NCBI GenBank assembly: GCA_964016885.1
Contig: OZ024742.1
Span: forward strand, 2,462,479-2,526,478
Source of the DNA: Eledone cirrhosa
Taxonomy: Eukaryota > Mollusca > Cephalopoda > Octopoda > Eledonidae
Direction of reading: 5' to 3'
Length of the DNA stretch: 64,000 bases
Positions within the stretch are counted from its first letter, which is position 1; every line of letters begins with the position of its first letter. Of this stretch, positions 1 to 9,430 are shown in pieces. The notes under the pieces are model-generated. The model made no database searches. It was not told the DNA's origin and was given only the letters and a program-made list of their open reading frames with translations. The position numbers and the translations under genes are program-made.

Positions 1-1320
1 TATGACTACAGTCTGGCTGGACTACAGGAAAGCTTTTGATTCTGTTCCCCACTCTTGGGTGATAGAGGCCCTCCAACTTGCTAAAGTCCCAGACATTATT
101 GTCAGAGCCATAGAGAGTCTGTCTTCTTCTTGGGCTACTATCCTAAGGTTAAAGACAGAGAGGGAGGACTCTATTTTCACTGATAAAATAAAATATTGCA
201 GGGGTATATTTCAGGGGGACAGTCTCTCTGTGATATTATTCATCTTGTCATTAAACTCCTTGTCCTTTCTGCTCAAGAAATGCGAGGGATACATCATTGG
301 CTCACAGGAGGACAGAAATACGAACCTAACCCATAATTTATTTGTGGAAAATCTGAAACTTTATGCCAAGAACATGAATGGGATGAAGAAAAATCTTGAC
401 CTGGTTACAACGTTCTCAAAGGATATCGGAATGGAGTTTGGCCAAGATAAATGCTCATACATGACTGTAAAGCGGGGAAAAACAACAACCAATCTAGCAA
501 CATTGTCATCAATAGCCTAACTGTTTCACCGATATCTGATGAGGACTGCTACAGATACCTGGGGATAGATGAGAACATATCCTATAATGGTATCTGTAAT
601 AAAGAACGCGTAACCAAGGAATACTAAACCCGATTAAGAAAGATCTGGTCATCAGAACTCTCTGCGCAAAACAAAACAGTGGCTCACAATGTGTTTGCTG
701 TGCCTGTCCTAACACCAACGTTTGGAATACTCAATTGGACGATAGACGAAATCCGAGCAGTTGATGTTGGAACTCGAAAAATACTGAACAACACCGGAAA
801 CTTCCACATCAACAGTGTCATAGACCGCCTTTACTTGAAACGTAAGCAGGGAGGCAGAGGCCTAACATCAGTCCAGACAACATTTGAATGTCGCATTATA
901 TCTCTCCACAACATCTACGAACCTCGAGGCGTAGGAACCCGTTTCTCGAGCAAGTCTACCTGCATGAAACAGATAAGATCATGAGAGTTGGGAAGGAACT
1001 CCTTGAGAGATATTCCCTGTGTGATAATCCAAAACTCACACCCAGGGATGTCGCTCAGCAGTATCGCAGTGAATCCATGGATGAAAAACTGCATGCCTAT
1101 CAGCAAAAAATCATGCATGGATATGTGGCCAGGAAGCTCCAGAGTGAGAGTAATATAGATAAGGAAAGTAGTCTATCTTGGACCAACAACCGCTTTATTG
1201 GCTCCCACTTTGAAGGATACGCTTTTGCAATCCAGGAACAGTAGATTAGCACGAAATACCTGATTCACAAAAGAGATAGGGATGCAGGCAAAACACCTAG
1301 TTGTGATAACAAGTGCAGAC
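1..1320 (+). pseudogene. RLE-type LINE fragment (copy A): RT to zinc knuckle, decayed
   Basis: The window opens inside the RT domain of a non-LTR retrotransposon. Visible in order are the palm motif YRKAFDSVPHSW (from about base 24), GIFQGDSLSV (about 200-230), the thumb region up to about 1240, and the start of the zinc-knuckle region. It closely matches the longer copy at 41773-45840. The catalytic F-V-D-D box reads F-V-E-N at 341-352, so both metal-binding aspartates are gone. A one-base loss near 490 shifts the frame, and a TAA follows near 625. RT of this type copies its own RNA at a nick cut by a restriction-like endonuclease (R2/R4/NeSL superclade, known biology). The endonuclease part is absent. 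This copy is dead; its 5' end lies outside the window. Confidence 0.85.
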
Positions 1321-1465
1321 TCTTTGGACAGCTGCTGATGACATGGGTGATATCCTCGATGTTAGTTCTGCATAGTCTGCACTTGTTATCACATCTAGGT
1401 ATTTTGCCTGCATCCCTATCTCTTTTGTGAATCAAGTATTTCGTGTTAATCTCCTGTTCTTAAAT
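1241..1465. repeat. Snap-back inverted tail of LINE copy A
   Basis: Bases 1241-1320 run forward through the LINE just before the zinc knuckle. From about 1322 to 1460 the sequence is the reverse complement of the same region, reaching slightly further into the knuckle. The two arms can pair as a long hairpin with a small asymmetric centre. A (TATG)n tract follows at about 1466-1483. Confidence 0.8.
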
Positions 1466-1489
1466 GTATGTATGTATGTATGTCGATAT

Positions 1490-1906
1490 GTATGTATATT
1501 ATTAATGGATTGATGGTTAGATGGGTCCACAACACAGAATGTGAGTGTGTTGCGTTGACAAATATTATTAAGGAAAGTTCAGAAACCCGGATAGTTTTAT
1601 ATATTTTGTTACGACAATATTTATGACATTTCCAGAATCATCCCTTCGTCACAGCCTGGACATATTACTTCGTTGTTCTCATTTTTTAACGTTCACAAAT
1701 ATTCTGTTTCTAATGAAAGTTTTTTCCGTGAAATGCCAGGCTCCTTTTCTCTCCACGACAGACAAAGAACATCCAATTTCTACAAACTTTATCTATAAGG
1801 TTATCCCGACATCTATCTATTTACTACTAAAACTCTGATCTTGGTTGGTTGGTTGCTTGCTTGCTTGCACACACTTTCTCTATATATATATATTCATATT
1901 TGTGTA
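1490..1906. other. Unassigned spacer
   Basis: No gene or repeat family recognised. The only open frame (about 1623-1838) is short, without motif, and AT-rich. A (TTGC)n-like tract sits near 1845-1868, just before the satellite begins. Confidence 0.5.
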
Positions 1907-2427
1907 TATACAGGTTGTCCCCACAAAAATGTATACACACTTTGATTACCTGTACAGGCAATATATATATTAGAATGGTGTATACATTTTTAGGGACACC
2001 GGTATATATATATATATATGGTGTCCCGGAAAAATGGATACACACTTTGATTACCTGTACAGGCAATATATATATTAGAATGGTGTATACATTTTTAGGG
2101 ACCCCGGTATATATATATGGTGTCCCCGAAAAATGTATACACACTTTGATTACCTGTACAGGCAATATATATATATTAGAATGGTGTATACATTTTTAGG
2201 GACCCCGGTATATATATATATGGTGTCCCCGAAAAATGTATACACACTTTGATTACCTGTACAGGCAATATATATATTAGAATGATGTATACATTTTTAG
2301 GGACCCCGGTATATATATATATATATATATATATATGGTGTCCCCGAAAAATGTATACACACTTTGATTACCTGTACAGGCAATATATATATTAGAATGG
2401 TGTATACATTTTTAGGGACCCAGGGGG
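1907..2427 (+). repeat. Satellite/MITE units, outer cluster
   Basis: Five head-to-tail units of the same roughly 100-bp repeat as the main array at 9433-27008. The first unit keeps what looks like the original transposon end, TATACAGGTTGTCCCC; later units begin GGTGTCCC next to (TA)n. Each unit has near-complementary ends (GTGTATACATTTTTAGGG against CCCCGAAAAATGTATACAC) and the central palindrome CCTGTACAGG. Confidence 0.85.
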
Positions 2428-3575
2428 GAAGAAAAAAAATGGCTTCCCTTGTGCTTTCAACAAATTTATTTTCTTCACAAAATCCCAGAAGAATTTTTTT
2501 CCGGATTAGAAAAAAAATTTTTTCTCTTAAAAAAAATTATTTTATAAATTAAGTAGTTGGTTGTTGGTTAGGAGTTCTTGGTTAACGTAGGAGGTGTTGT
2601 TTCGTTTTTAGAACGACCTTTCACGCTGAGGTGCGCTTGTCAAACTGATGTGTATGTGGTGTGTTGTTCTATATATAGGGATTTAACATGTCTGTGGTGT
2701 GGTGGGGTTTTTTTTCTCCCCCTTTAATAAGTGTCGGGGTGTAGGTGTGTATATATGTATATTTAGTTATGTATCTTTATGTGTGTATATGTATGTATAT
2801 GTATGATGTATGTATGTGTATATATATATGTATATATATACCCATGTGGAGGTATGAGTACATATTCGTGTGTACGTATGTGTATATGTGTTTTTATATG
2901 TGTCTTTATATGTTTTTATGTATGTATGTGGATGTATATGTACATGGGTGTGTGATTGATGGTGTGTGCCTATATATTCCTACATATTCCCGTGTGTGTA
3001 TGTACGTATATACGCACATATGTGTGTGTTGAACAAAGGACTAATTTTGGGATGGACGTAGAAAAATTCTTGAGAAAAAATAATTGTTTACAAGCCTGCA
3101 GGTGCGGTTTGCCTATGACCATTCTCAACACAAAGGAATACTAAAAGCTTTTTCCCCTGAATAAAGGAATTTTTCGAGAATGACCGGGGCAGGCCGCACT
3201 TGTTACATTTCTCCCCACCCAAACCCTACTCACCGTCTCAACTCATTACTGCTATTAACACTTTTTCAACACACCTATACCCTACACTTATTAAAGGGGG
3301 AGAAAAAAACCCCCACCACACCACAGACATGTTAAATCCCTATATATAGAACAACACACCACATACACATCAGTTTGACAAGCGCACCTCAGCGTGAAAG
3401 GTCGTTCTAAAAACGAAACAATACCTCACCAACAACCAACAACTTAATTTATAAAATAATTTTTTTTAAGAAAAACATTTTTTCTAATCCGGAAAAAAAT
3501 TCTTTTTGGATTTTGTGAAGAAAATAAATTTGTTGAAAGCACAAGTGAAGCCATTTTTTCTTCCCCCCCTGTCTT
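2428..3575. mobile_element. 1.15-kb terminal-inverted-repeat (foldback) element
   Basis: Bases 2428-2745 and 3265-3573 are inverted copies of about 310 bp, with outer ends near CAGGGGGGAAG and CTTCCCCCCCTG. The interior holds a TG/TA microsatellite (2745-3030) and a second nested inverted pair (about 3060-3125 against 3165-3215, GTGCGG...ATTCTC). No transposase is encoded. It interrupts a satellite unit: array sequence ends at 2427, and a satellite scrap lies beyond, at 3590-3620. The terminal CAGGGG resembles hAT ends, but I could not find an 8-bp target duplication, so the family is left open. Confidence 0.75.
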
Positions 3576-3589
3576 AATATATATATATA

Positions 3590-3618
3590 TATATGGTGTA
3601 TACATTTTTAGGGACCCC

Positions 3619-3668
<50 letters not shown>
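3590..3668 (+). repeat. Satellite scrap and (TA)n
   Basis: A fragment with the right half of a satellite unit (GTATACATTTTTAGGGACC) followed by a pure TA run to about 3668. Confidence 0.8.
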
Positions 3669-3672
<4 letters not shown>

Positions 3673-3867
3673 GGAGGTGAGTTTTATTGTAGTACAATAA
3701 AGCAATGATATGTTGATTTAAAACTGCACTATCAACAAGTGTTTTTTTAGCCTTCATACCATGTTCTGTTTTATCTGATGAAAACACAAATATTATTGCT
3801 TGATGATGTTTGTTTTTGAAATGCGCATAATAAAATATATGGAACTCCTTTAACCATCTTTTGATCT

Positions 3868-3930
<63 letters not shown>

Positions 3931-4068
3931 GGAGGTGAGTTTTATTGTAGTACAATAAAGCAATGCAGATATCGGAGAAGAAGCAGTCTACAGTTTGTAG
4001 GACTGGAGTATACATAATATATAAGATCAAAAGATGGTTAAATGAGTTCCATGTATTTTATTATGCGC
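3669..4068. mobile_element. PLE 3'-end fragments in inverted orientation
   Basis: Bases 3709-3880 match the 3' terminal region of the PLE at 4842-8592. The last 60 bases (4009-4068) are the same end in reverse orientation, with a TA run between. A short sequence with the hairpin ATTGTAGTACAAT occurs twice (about 3669-3705 and 3927-3965). The right fragment is cut off exactly where satellite sequence in reverse orientation begins. No coding sequence remains. Confidence 0.75.
3767..3837 (+). ncRNA. Hammerhead ribozyme (PLE family 1)
   Basis: Stem I is TGTTTTAT against ATAAAATA (one G-U). CTGATGA lies at 3775-3781, and an A/T-rich stem II spans about 3782-3817. GAAA at 3818-3821 is followed by TGCGCA, a self-complementary minimal stem III, and then TA with the predicted cut after the A. 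The order and spacing match type-I hammerheads, and PLEs are known to carry them. Minimal palindromic stem III usually means activity as a dimer. Confidence 0.65.
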
Positions 4069-4201
4069 ATGTGTATACATTTTTCCGGGACACCATATAT
4101 ATATATATATACCGGTGTCCCTAAAAATGTATACACTATTCTAACATATATATATTGCCTGTACAGGTAATCAATGTGTGTATACATTTTTCGGGGACAC
4201 C

Positions 4202-4235
<34 letters not shown>
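4069..4235 (-). repeat. Satellite units in reverse orientation
   Basis: About one and a half units of the satellite appear as the reverse complement of the main array (ATTGCCTGTACAGGTAATC instead of GATTACCTGTACAGGCAAT). These are the only reversed units I found. Confidence 0.85.
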
Positions 4236-4239
<4 letters not shown>

Positions 4240-4246
<7 letters not shown>

Positions 4247-4745
4247 TTTACTTACTTAAATTTTCACTCCAACTAATTAGTTTCTGCAATGGGATAAAGA
4301 CAGTTACGTAATCCAACTGTCGAGAATTCATTGCGTCATCAGGGAGTCTATTCTCAGCTGAGTCTCCAGGCAATGCGCGGACACTGGCGGCTCATATAAA
4401 AATAATAATAATTCGGTAGATAGAACAGCTAGCGAGGACTGGATTCCATGTACTGAAATTCTCACTGCTTCTAGTCAAATGGCCGATTCTAAAGAATCAA
4501 TCACGTGACACAGAGGCTAGTTAGACGGAATGGGATGGTAAGATGACTGACGCCTACTAACACCCCAAAAAATTTAGAAGTGGTTTTGGCAGGTTTGCTC
4601 GACAAATCAGTGATTTGGAGATAAATATAGATAATTTGATATATCAACTAGCATAAGCGCACAGATGGACGTCCATGCCAGCAAATACACAGGTTATGTC
4701 ATAGTACCTAGGTGGTTCAATGCAGGAGGAAGCAGAACAATAATA
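4240..4745 (-). mobile_element. Hammerhead-bearing non-coding element fragment
   Basis: An anonymous 500-bp stretch, with an A-rich end on the minus strand (T run at 4230-4250) and a complete-looking hammerhead 20 bases inside it. No open frame of note. By analogy with PLE ends or retrozymes this is the 3' end of a retroelement inserted in minus orientation. The rest (4350-4745) has no recognisable motif. Confidence 0.5.
4265..4348 (-). ncRNA. Hammerhead ribozyme, complete core
   Basis: Read on the minus strand: stem I ACTCC/GGAGT, CTGATGA (complement of 4336-4342), and stem II GCAATG/CATTGC, which continues above an internal loop as GACAGTT/AACTGTC. GAAA follows (complement of 4281-4284), then stem III ACTAATTAGT, a 10-nt palindrome that can also fold as ACT/AGT with an AATT loop. 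U-U forms the cleavage site before stem I. All conserved core bases are present, and 13 stem II pairs plus 5 stem I pairs support it. Confidence 0.72.
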
Positions 4746-4789
4746 TAAAAGACGTAAAATAAGAAAATATTTTATTTTCTTATTTTACG

Positions 4790-4841
<52 letters not shown>
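4746..4841. repeat. Perfect palindrome and (TA)n
   Basis: Bases 4746-4799 form a near-perfect inverted repeat: TAAAAGACGTAAAATAAG is mirrored by CTTATTTTACGTCTTTTA around AAAATATTTT. It runs directly into a TA microsatellite that ends at the PLE. Confidence 0.85.
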
Positions 4842-4844
<3 letters not shown>

Positions 4845-5852
4845 ATTAAAAGATGGTTAGATGAGTTCCATGTATTTTATTATGCGCATTTCAAAAACAA
4901 ATATCATCATGCAATAACATTTGTGTTTTCATCAGATAAAATAGGAAGACATGATATGAAGGTTAAAAACACTTGTGGATAGTGCAATTTTAAATCAACA
5001 TATGAAAAGTAGTTTTAGATTGATGTGTGATATTGGGGGGAAAAAATGTTTGAGGAGGGGGGGGAAAGGACGAAAAAGAGGAGGAGATGAGAGTAAAAAG
5101 TGGAGGGGGAGGAGTATAATGAGGAAGGATGGGATAGTAGGAGAGATGGGTGATAGAGAGAGAGAGAGATAGCTTTTATAACTGAGAAAAATATATTGTT
5201 TTACATAGAGAGGTTGAAAAACCGTTGGAAGATAATGTATAAATTAAAAGAATTTGAAAATTAACGAAGAGAAAAATAATGTAAAGTTAAGGTTTGTATA
5301 TTGAAGGGTTTAATAATATGGGCGATGAAACGAAATTGTTAATATGTATTAAGAATAATATTTAGGGTTTAATAATATGTGCGATGGAAAGAAAATGTTG
5401 ATATGTATTATTAAAAAAAACAAAAGTAATGTAAGTAAGGATATATTGTGAGATGAGCATGAATAAGTTAGATGAAAGTGAGAAAAAAATAATGAATAGA
5501 GGATGAATAATCTAACGTCAAAAAAAAAATGTTTATGTTTACGAAGGATTTTTTTAAGGTGATATAAAGTAAGAATATATTGTATTGTGTAATAATTGTT
5601 TCAATGTTAGGCACAGTGAGAAAAGGTACAGATTATGGGTTAGAAATTAAAAGAAAAAGAAAAGAAAAGGAAAAGGAAGAAAGGGAAGTTATAAATAGGA
5701 GTGATATAGAATATAATAAATAACTTTGAAATAAGGTAGAAAGATGGGTATATTTTTAAAGAAGTATATATATATACATATATATATGTGCCTTTGAGAA
5801 AAGGATTCTGAATTGATAAAGTTTAGGATATTAGCTGTATACTAAAATGTTT
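4842..5852 (-). repeat. Left inverted arm of PLE 1
   Basis: Reverse complement of the element's own 3' UTR (7638-8592). It includes matching landmarks such as the GA run near 5155-5170 (CT run at 8265-8280) and the outer hammerhead. Small indels and substitutions separate the arms, so they are old or were copied inaccurately. Confidence 0.85.
4873..4943 (-). ncRNA. Hammerhead ribozyme in left arm of PLE 1
   Basis: Minus strand: stem I TATTTTAT/ATAAAATA (8 of 8 pairs), CTGATGA (complement of 4929-4935), stem II with an AAACACAAAT-like strand against ATTTGTTTTT (9 of 10 pairs), GAAA, the palindromic stem III TGCGCA, then UA. Confidence 0.7.
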
Positions 5853-5857
5853 TAGTC

Positions 5858-7630
5858 CACTCTGACAAAACCAATAATTTATATGGTATTTCCAAGGATT
5901 ATTATAACAACCTTATCCTAAAGGAACTTAGGAAAAAATATCCTAAAACCAACCATAATAATTTAGAATCCATAAACTTTGAAGCCTCTGAGATTATGTC
6001 AAAACTTGGCATCGGAAAAAAGACCGAACCATTCCTCCCATGAACTCCGAGGATAAAACACAAGGATCACAAAAACAATTTTCGCACTAAACTACCTGTT
6101 AGATTATCGCCCCCTCTAAATCAGATCTGGGGATTGTTAGTAAAGCCATCTTGGATAGAATTATCCCACAGGTTCATTCTAATTGCTCTTCTTTGAACTT
6201 AAATTTATGGTTTGGTACTTCTGAAGTGATTGGCTGGTTCAACAAATTGAATAATAAAAACAAACTAAAATTTGTTCAATTTGATATTGCCAGCTACTAT
6301 TCTTCTATTTCGCCTTCACTTCTCAACAATGCTCTATCTTTCGCATTTAAATATTCTGACATCACCACAGATGAACTTCACATCATTCTCACCTCACGTA
6401 AAACCATCCTTGAGTTCAACAATGAATATTGGACCAGAGCTGATACCTCTAACAACTTCGACATCACAATGGGAGCATCCGATTCATCCCAATTGACAGA
6501 TTTAATTGGTATCTTTATTTTGAACTCTTTGAGTCGGAAAATTCCTCAACTTCGCGGTGGAATTTATCGTGACGATGGACTCTTTACTATCTTAAATTGC
6601 AACATAGTTAACCTTAATATTATTAAGAACAATATACGTAATCTCTTTAACCAACATAACCTAAAAATTGAATTTGATAACAGCATCAAACTAGCTAATT
6701 TCTTGGATGTATCTCTTAATCTTGACACTGGCCTATATTACCCTTACCATAAAAACAATGAGAACCTAAATTATGTTAATTTTAAATCTAACCATCCTAC
6801 TAATATTAAGAATGCTATAGTTAGTAATATTGGAAAAAGAATATCTAACCTATCTTCTAATAAAAACATCTTCGATGCTAACGCCAATTACTATAATAAC
6901 GCGCTTTCTAAAGCCGGCTATCCTGATAAAATCAAATATAATAAAGAAACAAATTCTAGAAGATCTTACAGTAGAATAATTAATCATGATCATTCCAATA
7001 ACTTTAATAAAAGACCTAGATACAAAAACATAATCTGGTATAATGCTCCTTTCTCCATCTCTATTAATAATAATATTCCTAAATTATTCTTTAGTGCCTT
7101 AAATAAATGCTTCCCTCCCTCACATATCTATAGTAAAATATTTAACAAACACACTATAAAATTTTCCTATTCGACATCCTCCAACATTTCCAACATTATC
7201 TCTAAACACAACAAACAATAAAATACTAAATACTAAATCTCTTCCTTCCAACACTGAATATCATAATAATAGTAATAGTACTCCCGACGTCACTGTAAAC
7301 TCTAGGCTAATTTCTGCAAACCCAAATACAACGTCAAACACAACTTCGCTAAATGTTCTGAATCCCATTCTAAATCAAGAAACTATTATTCCTATCACAA
7401 ATAACTTCTCAAATCCAATTCCTTCTATAGATAACACTAGGTCACTCGTTAATAATCTCTCTAATCGCAATTGCAATTGCCCTGCTAAACAGTTCTCTAT
7501 CCAAGACTTGCAATCTCTGTCTAAATGAAAAAATTACCATTATATCTAGTTTAGATTCTATAATAAATAGACGCACTGACTTGTTTTCTATCTGCTTGCA
7601 TAAATTCAACAGAACTTTCCATAAAGTATA
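5858..7630 (+). pseudogene. PLE 1 reverse transcriptase with endonuclease remnant
   Basis: The N-terminal part (DKTNNLYGISKDYYNNLI and on) starts near 5868, with a TGA near 6042 and a frameshift near 6110. The intact stretch 6151-7221 (356 codons) holds the palm motifs FDIASYYSS, NFDITMGASDSSQ and the catalytic YRDD at 6564-6575, then the PLE-typical tail YYNNALSKAGY. After a stop, a low-complexity Asn/Thr linker (about 7278-7490) ends in a CNCPA zinc-like motif. The frame then jumps straight to TCNLC and the last 40 residues (about 7500-7630). The GIY-YIG catalytic core that other copies here have in between is missing, so this copy has an RT palm but no endonuclease. Confidence 0.85.
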
Positions 7631-7637
7631 CAGCTAA

Positions 7638-7683
7638 TATCCTAAACTTTATCAATTCAGAATCCTTTTTCTCAAAGGCACAA

Positions 7684-7729
<46 letters not shown>

Positions 7730-8589
7730 TTCTTTAAAAATATACCCATCTTTCTACCTTATTTCAAAGTTATTTATTATATTCTATATCACTCCTATTT
7801 ATAACTTCCCTTTCTTCCTTTTCCTTTTCTTTTCTTTTTCTTTTAATTTCTAACCCCTAATCTGTACCTCTTCTCACTGTGCCTAACATTGAAACAATTA
7901 TTACACAATACAATATATTCTTACTTTATATCACCTTAAAAAAATCCTTCGTAACCATAAACATTTTTTTTTGACGTTAGATTATTCATCCTCTATTCAT
8001 TATTTTTTTCTCACTTTCATCTAACTTATTCATGCTCATCTCACAATATATCCTTACTTACATTACTTTTGTTTTTTTTTAATAATACATATAAACATTT
8101 TCTTTTCATCGCACATATTATTAAACCCTTCAATATACAAACCTTAACTTTACATTATTTTTCTCTTCGTTAATTTTCAAATTCTTTTAATTTATACATT
8201 ATCTTCCAACGGTTTTTCAACCTCTCTATGTAAAACAATATATTTTTCTCAGTTATAAAAGCTATCTCTCTCTCTCTCTATCACCCATCTCTCCTACTAT
8301 CCCATCCTTCCTCATTATACTCCTCCCCCTCCACTTTTTACTCTCATCTCCTCCACTTTTTCATCCTTTCCACCCCCCCTCCTCAAACATTTTTTTCCCC
8401 CAATATCACACATCAATCTAAAACTACTTTTCATATGTTGATTTAAAACTGCACTATCCACAAGTGTTTTTAACCTTCATATCATGTCTTCCTATTTTAT
8501 CTGATGAAAACACAAATGTTATTGCATGATGATATTTGTTTTTGAAATGCGCATAATAAAATACATGGAACTCATTTAACCATCTTTTG

Positions 8590-8592
<3 letters not shown>
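7638..8592 (+). repeat. 3' UTR / right inverted arm of PLE 1
   Basis: Non-coding 3' end, mirrored by the left arm. It contains a TA run (7691-7729), pyrimidine-rich tracts (8260-8400) and a hammerhead 30 bases from the end. Confidence 0.8.
8493..8563 (+). ncRNA. Hammerhead ribozyme at 3' end of PLE 1
   Basis: Stem I TATTTTAT (8493-8500) pairs fully with ATAAAATA (8556-8563). CTGATGA is at 8501-8507, GAAA at 8544-8547, TGCGCA at 8548-8553, and cleavage is predicted after 8555. Stem II pairs 9 of 10 bases with a large apical loop. Confidence 0.72.

Positions 8593-8683
<91 letters not shown>
8593..8683. repeat. (AT)n microsatellite
   Basis: About 90 bp of nearly pure AT between PLE 1 and the next foldback element. 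Confidence 0.95.
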
Positions 8684-8687
<4 letters not shown>

Positions 8688-8730
8688 AAAGAATAGAGGT
8701 GTAACACTCAAGTTATTATATATTGGTAAA

Positions 8731-8941
8731 CAGAATAGAAAATGCTGACAAATTGTTCACAGTTGAAAAATGGTTTAATTAGGAATAAAAGAGTATTAGT
8801 AATTGTATGGGTTAGTATTCAGTTGTGGTTTTAAGTTTTTAAGTTTTTACCGGTTGCGCATTTCTAAATGCTTTTCAAAAATAATTTTAATAGCCATTTG
8901 ACACACATCCCTGCTAACCATTATCACAACATCGAACACCT

Positions 8942-9034
<93 letters not shown>

Positions 9035-9388
9035 ACACACACACACACACATATTTGTTGTGAAGGAGTCATTTCTCAGTCTTGGCGCAAAATCAATTTT
9101 TATTCACATGACCTCTACCGACCAATCAAAATTGTTTTGACCACTGGAGCCACTTTTTTAATATAAAAACAGGTAGAATTTCCAAAACTAATCAGATCAG
9201 AGCAAACAACACGGACACTCTATCTCAAAATTATTTTTGAAAAGCATTTAGAAATGCGCAACCGGTAAAAACTTAAAAACTTAAAACCACAACTGAATAC
9301 TAACCCATACAATCACTAGTACTCTTTTATTCCTAATTAAACCATTTTTCAACTGTGAACAATTTGTCAGCATTTTCTATTTCGTTTA

Positions 9389-9392
<4 letters not shown>
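8731..9392. mobile_element. Foldback element with microsatellite core
   Basis: Inverted repeats of about 160 bp (8731-8885 and 9225-9392) flank a centre containing (TAC)n and (AC)n. The arms contain a short hairpin (GCATTT-AG-AAATGC) followed by GCAACCGGTA. A related single arm is at 33522-33705, and a more distant family is at 36025-38137 and 38441-38600. No protein is encoded. The arm looks like a decayed hammerhead (see findings), so this may be a pair of head-to-head retroelement 3' ends. Confidence 0.7.
8942..9033. repeat. (TAC)n trinucleotide tract
   Basis: About thirty uninterrupted copies, then (AC)n to about 9050. Translations in both directions give poly-Ser or poly-Thr, which is an artefact. 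Confidence 0.95.

Positions 9393-9430
<38 letters not shown>

Larger units (their letters stand above)
4842..8592 (+). mobile_element. Penelope-like element 1, with inverted 3' ends
   Basis: A 3.75-kb unit lies between two TA microsatellites. The left arm (4842-5852) is the reverse complement of the right arm (7638-8592), each about 1 kb. Between them lies a plus-strand RT gene. Each arm carries one hammerhead near its outer end. Known PLE biology includes inverted or direct partial copies (pLTRs) next to a 5'-truncated unit, and this fits. The right arm is the 3' UTR of the coding unit; the left arm is an extra, head-to-head 3' fragment. Confidence 0.85.

Noticed and set aside
8847..9140. 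Poly-Ser and poly-Thr proteins
   Set aside because: Translation of (TAC)n.
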